DNA from: Oryzihumus leptocrescens
GTDB taxonomy: Bacteria; Actinomycetota; Actinomycetes; Actinomycetales; Dermatophilaceae
Direction of reading: 5' to 3'
NCBI RefSeq assembly: GCF_006716205.1
Contig: NZ_VFOQ01000003.1
Span: forward strand, 124,001-188,000
DNA length: 64,000 bases
Under the pieces are notes generated by a model, which saw only the letters and a program-made list of their open reading frames with translations, had not been told where the DNA came from and did no database searches. This document shows positions 39,514-50,790 of this stretch, one piece after another. The number at the start of each line of letters is the position of its first letter. Positions within the stretch are counted from its first letter, which is position 1. The position numbers were made by a program, and so were the translations under genes.

Positions 39514-40201
39514 GGATCGGGGTCGTCACCTTCCCCGGGTCGCTGGACGACCACGACGCGACCCGGGCGGTCCGGGTCGCCGGCGGTGAGCCCGTCGCCC
39601 TGTGGCACGGCGACGCCGACCTGCACGGCGTCGACGCCGTCGTGCTCCCCGGAGGCTTCTCCTACGGGGACTACCTGCGCTGCGGGGCCATCGCCCGCTT
39701 CGCCCCGGTCATGGACGTGCTCGTGCCCGCCGCGAAGGGGGGCCTCCCGGTGCTCGGCATCTGCAACGGCTTCCAGGTGCTCTGCGAGTCGCACCTGCTG
39801 CCCGGCGCGCTGATCCGCAACGACCACCGCAAGTTCGTCTGTCGCGACCAGGTGCTGCGGGTCGAGAACACCGCCACCGCCTGGACCTCCGACTTCGAGC
39901 AGGGCCAGGAGATCACCATCGTGCTCAAGAACGGCGAGGGCGGCTTCGTGGCCGACCAGCGCACGCTCGACGAGCTCGAGGGCGAGGGCCGGGTGGCGTT
40001 CCGCTACGTCGTGCGCGACGGCGACGGCCTCGGCGGCCGCAACCCCAACGGCTCCTACCGCGACATCGCCGGTGTCACCAACGAGCGTGGCAACGTCGTC
40101 GGCCTCATGCCGCACCCGGAGCACTGCGTCGAGCCCGGCTACGGCCCCTCGCTCGACGGCCTGCCCTTCTTCACGTCCGTCCTGACCTCGGTGGTGAACG
40201 C

Positions 40202-40205
<4 letters not shown>
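39510..40205 (+). CDS. purQ: FGAM synthase glutaminase subunit PurQ
   Basis: The 231-residue class I amidotransferase releases ammonia from glutamine for PurL. The nucleophile lies in [14 protein letters not shown], and the His-Glu part is in [26 protein letters not shown] is also conserved. Its start overlaps purS and its stop overlaps purL, each by four bases, so the three subunits should be made in balanced amounts. Confidence 0.97.
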
Positions 40206-42511
<2,306 letters not shown>

Positions 42512-42534
42512 CCACCCGGCATACCGGTACCTGA

Positions 42535-42600
42535 CCGGACACGGCTCAACCCGCGAATCCGTCCCCCCGGGGGCGGATTCGCGGGTTGACGCGTGTTCGG
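42535..42600. terminator. Long palindrome between convergent purL and Cache genes (family copy 1)
   Basis: A 26-base left arm (42535-42560) pairs with the right arm (42575-42600) with three mismatches; the core TCAACCCGCGAATCC is perfect. The loop is C/G-rich. It works for either strand as a terminator. The sequence is related to the element at 48387-48453, so it is also a dispersed repeat. Confidence 0.75.
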
Positions 42601-42627
42601 TGGAGAGGGTGCGCGCTGGGCGGTCCG

Positions 42628-43416
42628 TCAGGGGCGCCGACCGGCGGCCAGCGCCTCGCCCACGACCAGGCCGAACGGCAGGTCGCCGCACGCGGTGAGG
42701 TGCAGGCCGGGCACCGTGGCGCCCTCCCACAGCCGGGCCAGCGGCAGCGAGCGCAGCAGGTCGCCCGTCACCACGCCGGGGGCGGAGGAGACCAGCACCC
42801 GGCCCTCGCGGCTGACGAACGCGGCCGGCCCCTCGACGAGGTCGAGCCAGCCCTCGGCCAGCTGCTCGACGTGGCGCACGTAGACGTCGCAGCCCACGAC
42901 CCCGGCCAGCGCCTCGTCGCGGTGCACCGGCACGGTGAAGGTCAGGGTGTACTCGTCGGTGCACAGGTAGTCGACGTACGGCCCGGTGATGTGCCGCCGC
43001 CCGGTCGTGGCCGGCACCGCGAACCACGGCAGGGTCGTCCAGTCCCGGAAGGTGTCCCCGGCCGGGTCGGTCTCGACGACCAGCCGCTGCGGTGCGTCGC
43101 CCGGCTCGTCGGCGGTCCACCACTCCAGCCAGTACGCCGTGTCGTCCAGGGCCGCGGGCGCGGCCACGAAGCCGGCACCCACCACGGCGAGCTCGGTGTC
43201 GGCGAGCAGCCGGGTGGCCACGGGAGCGACCAGGCGCGCCATGCCGGCGGTGGTCGGCTCCTCGGCGAGCGCACGCCGGGTCGCGGCCTGAAGGGGCGCG
43301 AGGCCGGTGAAGTGGTCCTCGGCCCAGGCGAGGAGGGCGCCGGCCGCGCGAGCGGGGCCGTGAGCGGCCGTCGGGGCGAGGCTCATGGTCTCCACGGTAG
43401 GTCCGGCGAGGCTCAT
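42628..43416 (-). CDS. Soluble Cache-domain protein
   Basis: The 262-residue protein has no signal peptide and no membrane segment. The centre matches a Cache (PDC) ligand-binding domain: LPWFAVPATTGRRHITGPYVD, then TLTFTVPVHRDEALAGVVGCD with the PV-G-GV-G-D pattern. No kinase, HTH or HAMP part is visible. The ATG at 43416 overlaps the stop of the GntR gene by four bases. Cache domains usually stand outside the cell; a cytosolic, free-standing one coupled to a repressor next to a polyamine-type transporter is unusual. It could sense the imported ligand, which is inference. Confidence 0.75.
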   Translation of the reverse strand: MSLAGPTVETMSLAPTAAHGPARAAGALLAWAEDHFTGLAPLQAATRRALAEEPTTAGMARLVAPVATRLLADTELAVVGAGFVAAPAALDDTAYWLEWWTADEPGDAPQRLVVETDPAGDTFRDWTTLPWFAVPATTGRRHITGPYVDYLCTDEYTLTFTVPVHRDEALAGVVGCDVYVRHVEQLAEGWLDLVEGPAAFVSREGRVLVSSAPGVVTGDLLRSLPLARLWEGATVPGLHLTACGDLPFGLVVGEALAAGRRP

Positions 43417-44171
43417 GCGCGTCGTCCTTGTGCCTGACGTCGCAGGCTGAGGGCCAGTCCGACCGCGTCGGCGACGTGCTCCTCGGCGAGGGTGCGCGCC
43501 CGGTCGGCGTGGCCGCGGCTGATCGCCCGGGTGAGCGTGCGGTGCGCGGTGCAGGCCGACTCGTGGGCGTCGCCGTCGTCGAGGGCCAGCCACAGCAGCG
43601 GGCCGACCTCGGACTGCAGCCGGATCTCCTCGCGGGTCAGCCGGGGCGACTGGGCCGCGGCGGCCACCTCGACGTGGAACTGGCCCTCGGCCCGGCGGCG
43701 CTCGCGGGCGGTGGCGGCGTTGTCGAGGTCCTTCATGGCCTCCTCCAGCCGGGCGAGGTCGTCGGGCCCGGCCCGCTCCGCGGCTAGCCGGGCCGCCGAG
43801 CCGGACAGGGCGGCGTAGTGGTCGCCGAGGTCGCGCAGGTCGCGCGGGGACACCTCCTCCAGCCGGGCCAGCAGGGCCGAGGCGGCCGGGTCGGGCGGCG
43901 CGGTGACGAAGCTGCCGCCGCCTCGGCCGCGGCGGGTCTCGACCAGCCCGCGGTGGCGCAGCGCGGTCAGCGCCTCCCGCACGGTGACCGTGGCGACGCC
44001 GAAGCGGGCGGCCAGGTCGGCCTCGCTGGGCAGCTGGGTGGCGTCGGGCAGCAGGCCCAGCGCGATGGCGTCGGACAGGCGCCGGGCGACGATCTCGGCG
44101 CGGCTCTCCTGGGCCAGGGGGGCGAAGACGGCGCTGCGGGCGCGCTGGCTCAGGTGCATGGCCTCCGGCAC
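43413..44171 (-). CDS. GntR/FadR-family transcriptional regulator
   Basis: The 252-residue protein has an N-terminal winged HTH (LPSEADLAARFGVATVTVREA, then GLVETRRGRGG) and a C-terminal all-helical FCD-type ligand domain with HVEVAAAAQSPRL and CTAHRTLTRAI for metal or acid binding. AGGAGG precedes the GTG at 44171; ATG 44159 is an alternative with GGAG. It is divergent from potA, and an ATGAC-N7-GTCAT site lies in the potA promoter, so it likely represses the transporter. It overlaps the Cache gene. Confidence 0.88.
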   Translation of the reverse strand: MPEAMHLSQRARSAVFAPLAQESRAEIVARRLSDAIALGLLPDATQLPSEADLAARFGVATVTVREALTALRHRGLVETRRGRGGGSFVTAPPDPAASALLARLEEVSPRDLRDLGDHYAALSGSAARLAAERAGPDDLARLEEAMKDLDNAATARERRRAEGQFHVEVAAAAQSPRLTREEIRLQSEVGPLLWLALDDGDAHESACTAHRTLTRAISRGHADRARTLAEEHVADAVGLALSLRRQAQGRRA

Positions 44172-44257
44172 GTTGCGTCCTCCTCACCTCGCCGCGGTCC
44201 CCCGAAGGGTAGGCGACGGGCCGCGGGTCACGGTGTGGTCACTCGCCCTTTCGACCC

Positions 44258-44286
44258 TTGTGCAATGACCTATGAAGTCATACGTT
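44258..44286 (+). promoter_or_regulatory. potA promoter with GntR-type operator in the spacer
   Basis: TTGTGC (44258-44263) and TACGTT (44281-44286) are 17 bases apart. The spacer contains the inverted repeat ATGAC-CTATGAA-GTCAT (44265-44281). A regulator bound there would block RNA polymerase. The divergent GntR/FadR protein is the obvious candidate. Confidence 0.6.
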
Positions 44287-44351
44287 AAGCGCCACGTCCA
44301 GAGCCTGTGGACCGATTTCCGCACGTCCCCACCTCGCACAGGAGCTCACCG

Positions 44352-45425
44352 ATGGCGCAAGCAGCGACGCCCGGACAGCAGACCCGGTCGGCGGTGACCG
44401 CCCCAGCCATCCGCCTCGAGGCGGTGCGCAAGTCCTTCGGCGAGGTGGACGCGGTGCGCGGGGTGGACCTCGACATCGCCGACGGCGAGTTCTTCTCGAT
44501 GCTCGGCCCGTCCGGCTCGGGCAAGACCACGGTGCTGCGGATGATCGCCGGGTTCGAGGCGCCGACCGGCGGCCGGATCGTGCTCGACGGCCAGGACGTC
44601 ACCCGCGTGCCGCCGTTCGACCGCGACGTGAACACGGTCTTCCAGGACTACGCGCTCTTCCCGCACATGACCCTGGAGCAGAACGTCGCGTACGGGCTGC
44701 GGGTCAAGGGCGTGGGCCGCGCGGAGCGGCACCGGCGCGCCAACGAGGCGCTCGAGCGGGTGCAGCTGCCCGGCTTCGGCGCGCGCCGCCCGTCCCAGCT
44801 CTCCGGTGGGCAGCGCCAGCGTGTGGCCCTTGCCCGCGCCCTCGTCAACGAGCCCAAGGTGCTCCTGCTCGACGAGCCGCTCGGCGCGCTCGACCTCAAG
44901 CTGCGCCAGCAGATGCAGGTCGAGCTCAAGGCGATCCAGCGCGACGTCGGCATCACCTTCGTCTTCGTCACCCACGACCAGGAGGAGGCGCTGACCATGA
45001 GCGACCGGATCGCCGTGTTCAACAACGGCCTGGTCGAGCAGGTCGGCACCGCCACGGAGGTCTACGAGCAGCCGAAGACCCCGTTCGTGGCCGGGTTCGT
45101 CGGCACCACGAACCTCGTCGACGGGTCCGCGGCCGAGATCCTGTTCGGCCAGCGGGGCACCTGGAGCATCCGCCCGGAACGGGTGCGCGTGGTCGACCGG
45201 TCCACGGGGGCCGGCCCGACCGAGCGCAGCGTCGACGGCACCGTGCGCGAGGTGGTCTACCTCGGCTCGGCCATCCGGCTGCTCGTGGACACCCCGGCCG
45301 GCACCTCCCTGGTGGCCACCCAGCCCAACCTGGCCACCGCACACACCCAGCTCGACGACTGGCTGGGCCGCCCGGTCCGCCTCGTCTGGCACCAGGACCA
45401 CGCCCACCGCGTCGGCGCGGCCTGA
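44352..45425 (+). CDS. potA: Polyamine-type ABC transporter ATP-binding protein PotA
   Basis: The 357-residue ATPase has Walker [10 protein letters not shown], signature [15 protein letters not shown], Walker [13 protein letters not shown], the switch His in [10 protein letters not shown] and a C-terminal TOBE-like part with [10 protein letters not shown]. It powers import of putrescine/spermidine or a related compound. AGGAG precedes the ATG. It heads a four-gene operon potA-D-B-C with a regulated promoter. Solute choice rests on family similarity only. Confidence 0.92.
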   Translation: MAQAATPGQQTRSAVTAPAIRLEAVRKSFGEVDAVRGVDLDIADGEFFSMLGPSGSGKTTVLRMIAGFEAPTGGRIVLDGQDVTRVPPFDRDVNTVFQDYALFPHMTLEQNVAYGLRVKGVGRAERHRRANEALERVQLPGFGARRPSQLSGGQRQRVALARALVNEPKVLLLDEPLGALDLKLRQQMQVELKAIQRDVGITFVFVTHDQEEALTMSDRIAVFNNGLVEQVGTATEVYEQPKTPFVAGFVGTTNLVDGSAAEILFGQRGTWSIRPERVRVVDRSTGAGPTERSVDGTVREVVYLGSAIRLLVDTPAGTSLVATQPNLATAHTQLDDWLGRPVRLVWHQDHAHRVGAA

Positions 45426-45463
45426 GCCCTCCCGTCACCACCCGGAACACCTTGGAGGTCACC

Positions 45464-46684
45464 ATGTTCAAGCCCCGACCGCTCGCGGCGGCCGTCGCCG
45501 CCGTCGGTGCGCTCGCGCTGGCGGCGTGCGGCTCGTCCACCAGTGGTGGCAGCAGCGCCGGCGGATCCACCCGTCAGCCCCCGCCCAAGGTCGCCATGGC
45601 CCAGAAGGTCGGGCCCGGCGAGGGCCAGCTCAACGTCGTGGCGTGGGCGGGCTACGCCGAGGACGGCTCCAACGACCCGACCCAGGACTGGGTGCACCCG
45701 TTCGAGAAGGCCACCGGGTGCCAGGTCAACGTCAAGGTCGCCAACACCTCCGACGAGATGGTCACCCTGATGCACACCGGCGACTACGACGTGGTCTCCG
45801 CCTCCGGTGACGCCACGCTGCGGATGATCTACTCCGGCGACGTGGCCCCGGTGAACACCGCGCTGGTGCCCAACTACGCGACGATCTTCCCGTTCCTCAA
45901 GGACCGCGACTGGAACTCGGTCGAGGTCAACGGCAAGCGCCAGATGTACGGCATCCCGCACGGCTGGGGCGCCAACCTGCTCATGTGGAACGAGGGCGTC
46001 GTCAAGACCCCGCCGACCTCGTGGGGCGCGGTCTTCGACCCGAAGTCGCCGTACAAGGGCAAGATCACGGCCTACGACTCGCCGATCTACATCGCCGACG
46101 CGGCGCTCTACCTCATGAAGACCAAGCCCGACCTGGGGATCAAGAACCCGTTCGCGCTGGACGACAAGCAGTTCAAGGCCGCAGTCGACCTGCTCAAGGC
46201 CCAGCGCCCGCTCATCGGGGAGTACTGGGCCGACTACACCAAGGAGGTCCAGGCCTTCGAGTCCGGCACCTCGGTGATCGGCACGACCTGGCAGGTCATC
46301 ACGAACCTCGTCCAGTCCGACAAGAAGGTCAAGGTCAAGGCGATCGTGCCGACCGAGAACTCCACCGGCTGGTCGGACACGTGGATGGTCTCCTCGAAGT
46401 CCAAGCACCCGAACTGCTCCTACCAGTGGATGAACTACATCGTCTCGCCCAAGGTCAACGCCCAGGTCGCGTCGTGGTTCGGTGAGGCGCCGGCGCAGTC
46501 CGGGGCGTGCACGCAGCCGGGCATGCAGGAGCAGTGCGCGACGTACCACGCCGCGGACAAGGCCTACTCGGACAACATCTACTACTGGACCACGCCGACG
46601 AAGGCCTGCCTGGATGGGCGCACCAACGTGACCTGCGTCGACTACAGCAAGTGGACCCAGGCCTGGACCGAGATCAAGGGCTGA
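45464..46684 (+). CDS. potD: Polyamine-type substrate-binding lipoprotein PotD
   Basis: The 406-residue secreted lipoprotein has the lipobox LALAAC, a Ser/Gly linker, and the PotD/PotF-type fold: LNVVAWAGYAEDG, DYDVVSASGDATLRMI, YGIPHGWGANLLMWN and GTTWQVITNLVQSD. The acidic residues that hold the amines cannot be assigned by eye. There are several Cys near the C-terminus (CTQPGMQEQC, CLDGRTNVTC), probably disulphides, unusual for the family. GGAGG precedes the ATG at 45464. Confidence 0.9.
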   Translation: MFKPRPLAAAVAAVGALALAACGSSTSGGSSAGGSTRQPPPKVAMAQKVGPGEGQLNVVAWAGYAEDGSNDPTQDWVHPFEKATGCQVNVKVANTSDEMVTLMHTGDYDVVSASGDATLRMIYSGDVAPVNTALVPNYATIFPFLKDRDWNSVEVNGKRQMYGIPHGWGANLLMWNEGVVKTPPTSWGAVFDPKSPYKGKITAYDSPIYIADAALYLMKTKPDLGIKNPFALDDKQFKAAVDLLKAQRPLIGEYWADYTKEVQAFESGTSVIGTTWQVITNLVQSDKKVKVKAIVPTENSTGWSDTWMVSSKSKHPNCSYQWMNYIVSPKVNAQVASWFGEAPAQSGACTQPGMQEQCATYHAADKAYSDNIYYWTTPTKACLDGRTNVTCVDYSKWTQAWTEIKG

Positions 46685-46688
46685 CCGT

Positions 46689-47555
46689 ATGCCGGGTCGT
46701 TCCGTCTCCCGCGTGCTCCACCAGCACCCGCGGCTCCGGCTGGGAGGGCTGCTCTCCCTGCCGGGGCTGTGGCTGGTGGTCGCCTACCTCGGGTCGCTCG
46801 CGGCCATGTTCGTCACCGCGGTCTGGACGACCGACACGTTCACCGGCGAGATCATCCGGCAGTTCACGTGGGAGAACTTCCAGACCCTGCTGTCGGACTC
46901 CGTCTACCGCACCGTCGCGCTGCGCAGCCTGGGCGTGGCGGCGGCCGTGACGGTGGTCGACGCGCTCATCGCGCTGCCGATCGCGTTCTACATGGCCAAG
47001 GTCGCCGGGTCGCGTGCCCGTCAGGTGATGGTCGTCGCCATCCTGACCCCGCTGTGGGCCAGCTACCTGGTCAAGGCGTACTCGTGGCGGATCATGCTCG
47101 GCGACAACGGAGCGATCAACTGGGCGCTGGGGCCGTTCGGGATCCACGGACCCGGCTACGGGTTGGTCGCGACCGTGCTGACCCTGGCCTACCTGTGGCT
47201 GCCGTTCATGATCCTGCCGGTCTACGCCGGGCTGGAGCGCGTGCCCGACTCCCTGCTGGAGGCCTCGAGCGACCTCGGGGCGTCGTCCACGAGGACGTTC
47301 CGCTCGATCGTCATGCCGCTGCTGTTCCCGGCCCTGGTGGCCGGGTCGATCTTCACGTTCTCGCTGAGCCTGGGTGACTACATCACGGTCAAGATCGTCG
47401 GCGGCGCCACCCAGCTGTTCGCCAACGTCATCTACGACAACATCGTGACCGCCAACAACCTGCCGTTCGCCGCCGCCGCGGCCACGTTCCCGGTGCTGGC
47501 CATGGTCATCTACCTGCTGCTCGTCCGGCGCACCGGCGCCCTGGACAACCTGTGA
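46689..47555 (+). CDS. potB: Polyamine-type ABC transporter permease PotB
   Basis: The 288-residue permease has about six membrane segments and the coupling motif EASSDLGASSTRTF that meets the ATPase. It begins four bases after the potD stop; the ATG is inside the motif GTATGCCG. It forms the channel with PotC. The length is normal for the family. Confidence 0.9.
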   Translation: MPGRSVSRVLHQHPRLRLGGLLSLPGLWLVVAYLGSLAAMFVTAVWTTDTFTGEIIRQFTWENFQTLLSDSVYRTVALRSLGVAAAVTVVDALIALPIAFYMAKVAGSRARQVMVVAILTPLWASYLVKAYSWRIMLGDNGAINWALGPFGIHGPGYGLVATVLTLAYLWLPFMILPVYAGLERVPDSLLEASSDLGASSTRTFRSIVMPLLFPALVAGSIFTFSLSLGDYITVKIVGGATQLFANVIYDNIVTANNLPFAAAAATFPVLAMVIYLLLVRRTGALDNL

Positions 47556-47565
47556 GGAGCGCCCC

Positions 47566-48369
47566 GTGATCCTGTCCACCCGCGCCAAGTTCCTGCTGCG
47601 GGTCGCCGTGGTGCTCGGGCTCGCCGTGATCTACGTGCCGCTGCTCGTGGTGCTGGTCAACAGCTTCAACACCTCCCGCACCTTCGGCTGGCCGCCCTCG
47701 GGGTTCACGCTGGAGTGGTGGCAGCGGGCCGCGGCCAGCGAGGGCGTGCTCAACGCGGTGGCCACCAGCGTCAAGGCGGGTCTCGGTGCCACCGCCATCG
47801 CCCTCGTCCTCGGGACGATGGCGGCGTTCGCCGTCCAGCGGTTCCGCTTCTTCGGGCGCGAGTCGGTGTCGTTCCTGGTGCTGCTGCCGATCGCGCTGCC
47901 GGGCATCGTCACCGGCATCGCGCTGAACAATGCCTTCCGGTCCCTGCTCGGCGGGCTCAGCCTGATGACGGTGATCATCGGCCACGCGACGTTCTGCATC
48001 GTCGTGGTCTACAACAACGTCCTCGCCCGGCTCCGCCGCAGTGGCACGTCGCTGGAGGAGGCCTCGGCCGACCTGGGGGCGGGCCTCGGCCAGACGTTCC
48101 GGCTGGTCACCCTGCCGGTGATCCGCTCGGCGCTGTTCGCCGGCGGCCTGCTGGCGTTCGCGCTGTCCTTCGACGAGATCATCGTGACCACGTTCACCGC
48201 CAGTCCGGGGGTGCAGACCCTGCCGCTGTGGATCTTCGGCAACCTGTTCCGCCCCAACCAGGCGCCCGTGGTCAACGTCGTGGCGGCGGTGCTCATCGTC
48301 GTCTCGTTCGTGCCGGTCTACCTCGTGCAGCGCATCGGCGGCGGCGAGAGCGCCGGCGGCCGCATCTGA
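47566..48369 (+). CDS. potC: Polyamine-type ABC transporter permease PotC
   Basis: The 267-residue permease has six membrane segments and the coupling motif EEASADLGAGLGQTF. GGAG precedes the GTG start, eleven bases after potB. It is the last gene of the operon and is followed by the long palindrome at 48387-48453. The C-terminus is Gly-rich (GGGESAGGRI). Confidence 0.9.
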   Translation: MILSTRAKFLLRVAVVLGLAVIYVPLLVVLVNSFNTSRTFGWPPSGFTLEWWQRAAASEGVLNAVATSVKAGLGATAIALVLGTMAAFAVQRFRFFGRESVSFLVLLPIALPGIVTGIALNNAFRSLLGGLSLMTVIIGHATFCIVVVYNNVLARLRRSGTSLEEASADLGAGLGQTFRLVTLPVIRSALFAGGLLAFALSFDEIIVTTFTASPGVQTLPLWIFGNLFRPNQAPVVNVVAAVLIVVSFVPVYLVQRIGGGESAGGRI

Positions 48370-48386
48370 CGAACCCACGTCTTCGA

Positions 48387-48453
48387 CCGAACACCGCTTG
48401 GCCCGCGTTTCGGCCCCGATCGGGGCCGGGTTCGCGGGTCAACGCGTGTCCGG
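48387..48453. terminator. Long palindrome between convergent potC and synthase-like gene (family copy 2)
   Basis: The left arm (48387-48420) and right arm (48421-48453) are an imperfect palindrome of about 67 bases, starting CCGAACACCGCTTG and ending ACGCGTGTCCGG. The sequence closely resembles the element at 42535-42600, including the shared TTCGCGGGT and ACGCGTGT. It lies 18 bases after potC and probably terminates both strands. Confidence 0.75.
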
Positions 48454-48484
48454 TGCCGCAGCCGGCGGTATGCCGGGTGGTGGG

Positions 48485-49297
48485 CTAGCGCACCCGCCAC
48501 CCCTTCGCCGGTGGCGGGGGAGGGGACATCCCGGGGTCGGCGTCGGTGAACGGGCGGGCGGCCTGCACCATCCGCGCCAGCTCGGCCGCCCCGCGCACGC
48601 CGGCCGGGAACGGCATCCGGCGAACCCGGCGGAGCAGCTCGTCCTCATCGAGCGGTGCGCGTCCGGCGACCAGCACCGTGTTGCCGAACCGCCGGCCCTT
48701 GAGCACCTCCACGCTGGCGACCAGGGCCAGGTGCGGCAAGCTCGGCCGGGCCGCGGCGGCCACCCGGGCGACGTAGCGCAGCCCGGGCTCGTCGGCGAGG
48801 TTGGCCAGCAGCAGCCCGCCGGGCTTGAGCACGCGGGCCACCCCGGCCAGGAACTCGCTCGTGGTGAGCTCGGCGGGGACCCGGCCCGCGGCATACGCGT
48901 CGAGGACCACCACGTCCGCGCTGGCGTCGGCGAGCTGCCCGACGCCGGTGCGACCGTCCAGCGGGCGCACCCGGATGCGGTGCCTGCGGGGCAGTGGCAG
49001 CTCGCGGCGCACGGCCTCGGTGAGTGTGGTGTGCGGCTCGAGCACGATCTGCGGGGAGCTGGGGCGCTCGGCGTTGACCCAGCGCGCCAGGGTCATCCCG
49101 CCGCCGCCGATGTGGGTCACGCCGAGCGGTCCGGGCGGCAGCGTCTGCAGCACGCACGCGAAGTACTGCACGTAGTCGAAGACCAGGTGGGTCGGGTCGC
49201 CCGGGTCGACGTGCGACTGCGGGGTGTCGCCGAGCATGACCGTCACGCCGCCGCGCCCGTCGTCGTCCGGGACGAACCCGACCTCCTCGGCACTCAA
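48485..49297 (-). CDS. Spermidine-synthase-like protein (AdoMet-fold)
   Basis: The 270-residue protein has a Rossmann-like fold of the spermidine-synthase group: VTHIGGGGMTLARW where the family has GGGDG, then VLEPHTTLTE and VVVLDAYAAGRVPAELTT. The acidic residues that hold the amine are not clearly kept, so it may be a methyltransferase-like relative without aminopropyl transfer. The start is uncertain: TTG 49297 directly abuts the alcohol dehydrogenase stop, with no ribosome site. It lies beside the pot operon in the opposite direction. The position is suggestive, but the role is not shown. Confidence 0.65.
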   Translation of the reverse strand: MSAEEVGFVPDDDGRGGVTVMLGDTPQSHVDPGDPTHLVFDYVQYFACVLQTLPPGPLGVTHIGGGGMTLARWVNAERPSSPQIVLEPHTTLTEAVRRELPLPRRHRIRVRPLDGRTGVGQLADASADVVVLDAYAAGRVPAELTTSEFLAGVARVLKPGGLLLANLADEPGLRYVARVAAAARPSLPHLALVASVEVLKGRRFGNTVLVAGRAPLDEDELLRRVRRMPFPAGVRGAAELARMVQAARPFTDADPGMSPPPPPAKGWRVR

Positions 49298-50344
49298 CTA
49301 CGGACGCAGCATCGTCTTGATGGCGCGGCGCTCGTGCATCGCGGCGTAGCCCTCGGCGACCTCGGACAGCGGGATCTCGAGGTCGAACACGAGGCCGGGG
49401 TTGATCGCGCCGGAGAGCACGTCGTCGCGCAGCTGCGGGAGGTACTCGCGCACCGGGGCGATGCCACCGGCGAGGCCGACGTTGCGCACGAACATGTCGC
49501 GCAGCGGCAGCTCGATGCCGTGCGGCACCCCGACGTAGCCGACGGTCGCGCCGGGGCGGGCCACGGCGATCGCGGTCTTCATCGCCTGGTCCGTGCCGAC
49601 GCACTCCAGCACCGCGTCCGCGCCGACGCCCTTGGTCAGCTCGAGCGCGGCCGCGATGCCCTCCTCGCCGCGCTCGGCGATGACGTCGGTGGCGCCGAAC
49701 TCGCGGGCGATGGTCTGGCGGGCGGCGTGCCGCGACATGGCGACGACGCGGGCGGCACCCATGCGGTGCGCGGCGAGGACGCCGGAGAGGCCGACAGCGC
49801 CGTCACCCACGACGACGACGGTGTCGCCCTCGGAGACCTGCGCGGCGACCGCGGCGTGCCAGCCGGTGCCCATGACGTCGGACAGGCTCAGCAGCGAGGC
49901 GACCAGCGACTCGTCCGGGACCTCGGGGGTCGCGACGAGCGTGCCGTCGGCCAGCGGGACGCGGACGATCTCGCCCTGCCCGCCGTCGACGAGGCCGCCG
50001 TCGTGGTCGTGCCCGCCCCAGAACCCGCCGGTCGAGCAGGCGGACTGGATGCCGTTCTGGCAGTGCGGGCACGTGTTGTCGGAGTACATGAACGGCGCGA
50101 TGACGAAGTCCCCCGGCTTGACCGAGGAGACGGATGAGCCGACCTCCTCGACGATGCCGACGAACTCGTGGCCGATCCGCGAGCCCTCGGTGATCGGGTT
50201 CTCGCCGCGGTAGGGCCACAGGTCGGAGCCGCAGATGCACGAGGCGGTGACGCGCACGATGGCGTCGGTCGGCGCGAGCAGGGTCGGCTCGGGCACGTCG
50301 GAGAGTCGGATGTCGAACGGGGCGTGGATCGTCGTGGCCTTCAC
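49298..50344 (-). CDS. Zinc-dependent alcohol dehydrogenase family protein
   Basis: The 348-residue MDR protein has the catalytic-zinc pattern [12 protein letters not shown] and GHEFVG, a structural Cys cluster in [14 protein letters not shown] (three Cys rather than the usual four), and the nucleotide motif [17 protein letters not shown]. It oxidises or reduces an alcohol or aldehyde with NAD(P). The GTG start lies 55 bases from the divergent SCP-like gene. The next gene, the synthase-like one, abuts it and may be translated with it. Confidence 0.87.
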   Translation of the reverse strand: MKATTIHAPFDIRLSDVPEPTLLAPTDAIVRVTASCICGSDLWPYRGENPITEGSRIGHEFVGIVEEVGSSVSSVKPGDFVIAPFMYSDNTCPHCQNGIQSACSTGGFWGGHDHDGGLVDGGQGEIVRVPLADGTLVATPEVPDESLVASLLSLSDVMGTGWHAAVAAQVSEGDTVVVVGDGAVGLSGVLAAHRMGAARVVAMSRHAARQTIAREFGATDVIAERGEEGIAAALELTKGVGADAVLECVGTDQAMKTAIAVARPGATVGYVGVPHGIELPLRDMFVRNVGLAGGIAPVREYLPQLRDDVLSGAINPGLVFDLEIPLSEVAEGYAAMHERRAIKTMLRP

Positions 50345-50398
50345 AACCCGACAGCATCCGTGGCGAGGCGGACCCGATGCAAATGCGACGATGCGCGC

Positions 50399-50770
50399 AT
50401 GCCTCCTCGTCGTCGCATCGCGCCCACCGCCGGACTGCAGGCGCTGCAGGTATGGCGCGCCGACCCGTCCGCGGCCGACCGCACCACCGTGGCCACCGCA
50501 GTCCGGTTCACCCTCGAGGAGCTGGCCGCCCGCGCACCGGGACGGACGCTGGAGGTCCGCGTCCCGCCATACGGCGCGGTGCAGTGCATCGAGGGGCCGA
50601 CCCACACCCGGGGCACGCCGCCGAACGTCATCGAGACCGACGCGCCGACCTGGCTGGCCCTGGTGACCGGCGAGCTGGGCTGGGCCGACGCGGAGGCGGG
50701 AGGCAGCGTCCGGGCCAGCGGCCAGCGGGCGGACCTGTCCGGGCTGCTCCCACTGATAAGCAAAAGTTGA
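50399..50770 (+). CDS. Sterol-carrier-like (SCP) family protein
   Basis: The 123-residue protein starts [19 protein letters not shown] and has [20 protein letters not shown] and [20 protein letters not shown], the pattern of the bacterial SCP orthologue family found near purF in mycobacteria (Rv0807-like). Here the purF gene is about 7.5 kb away. The fold suggests binding of a hydrophobic ligand. The ATG lies six bases after GACGAT, a possible leaderless start. The function is unproven. Confidence 0.75.
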   Translation: MPPRRRIAPTAGLQALQVWRADPSAADRTTVATAVRFTLEELAARAPGRTLEVRVPPYGAVQCIEGPTHTRGTPPNVIETDAPTWLALVTGELGWADAEAGGSVRASGQRADLSGLLPLISKS

Positions 50771-50790
50771 ATGGTTGATAACCTCGGCTT

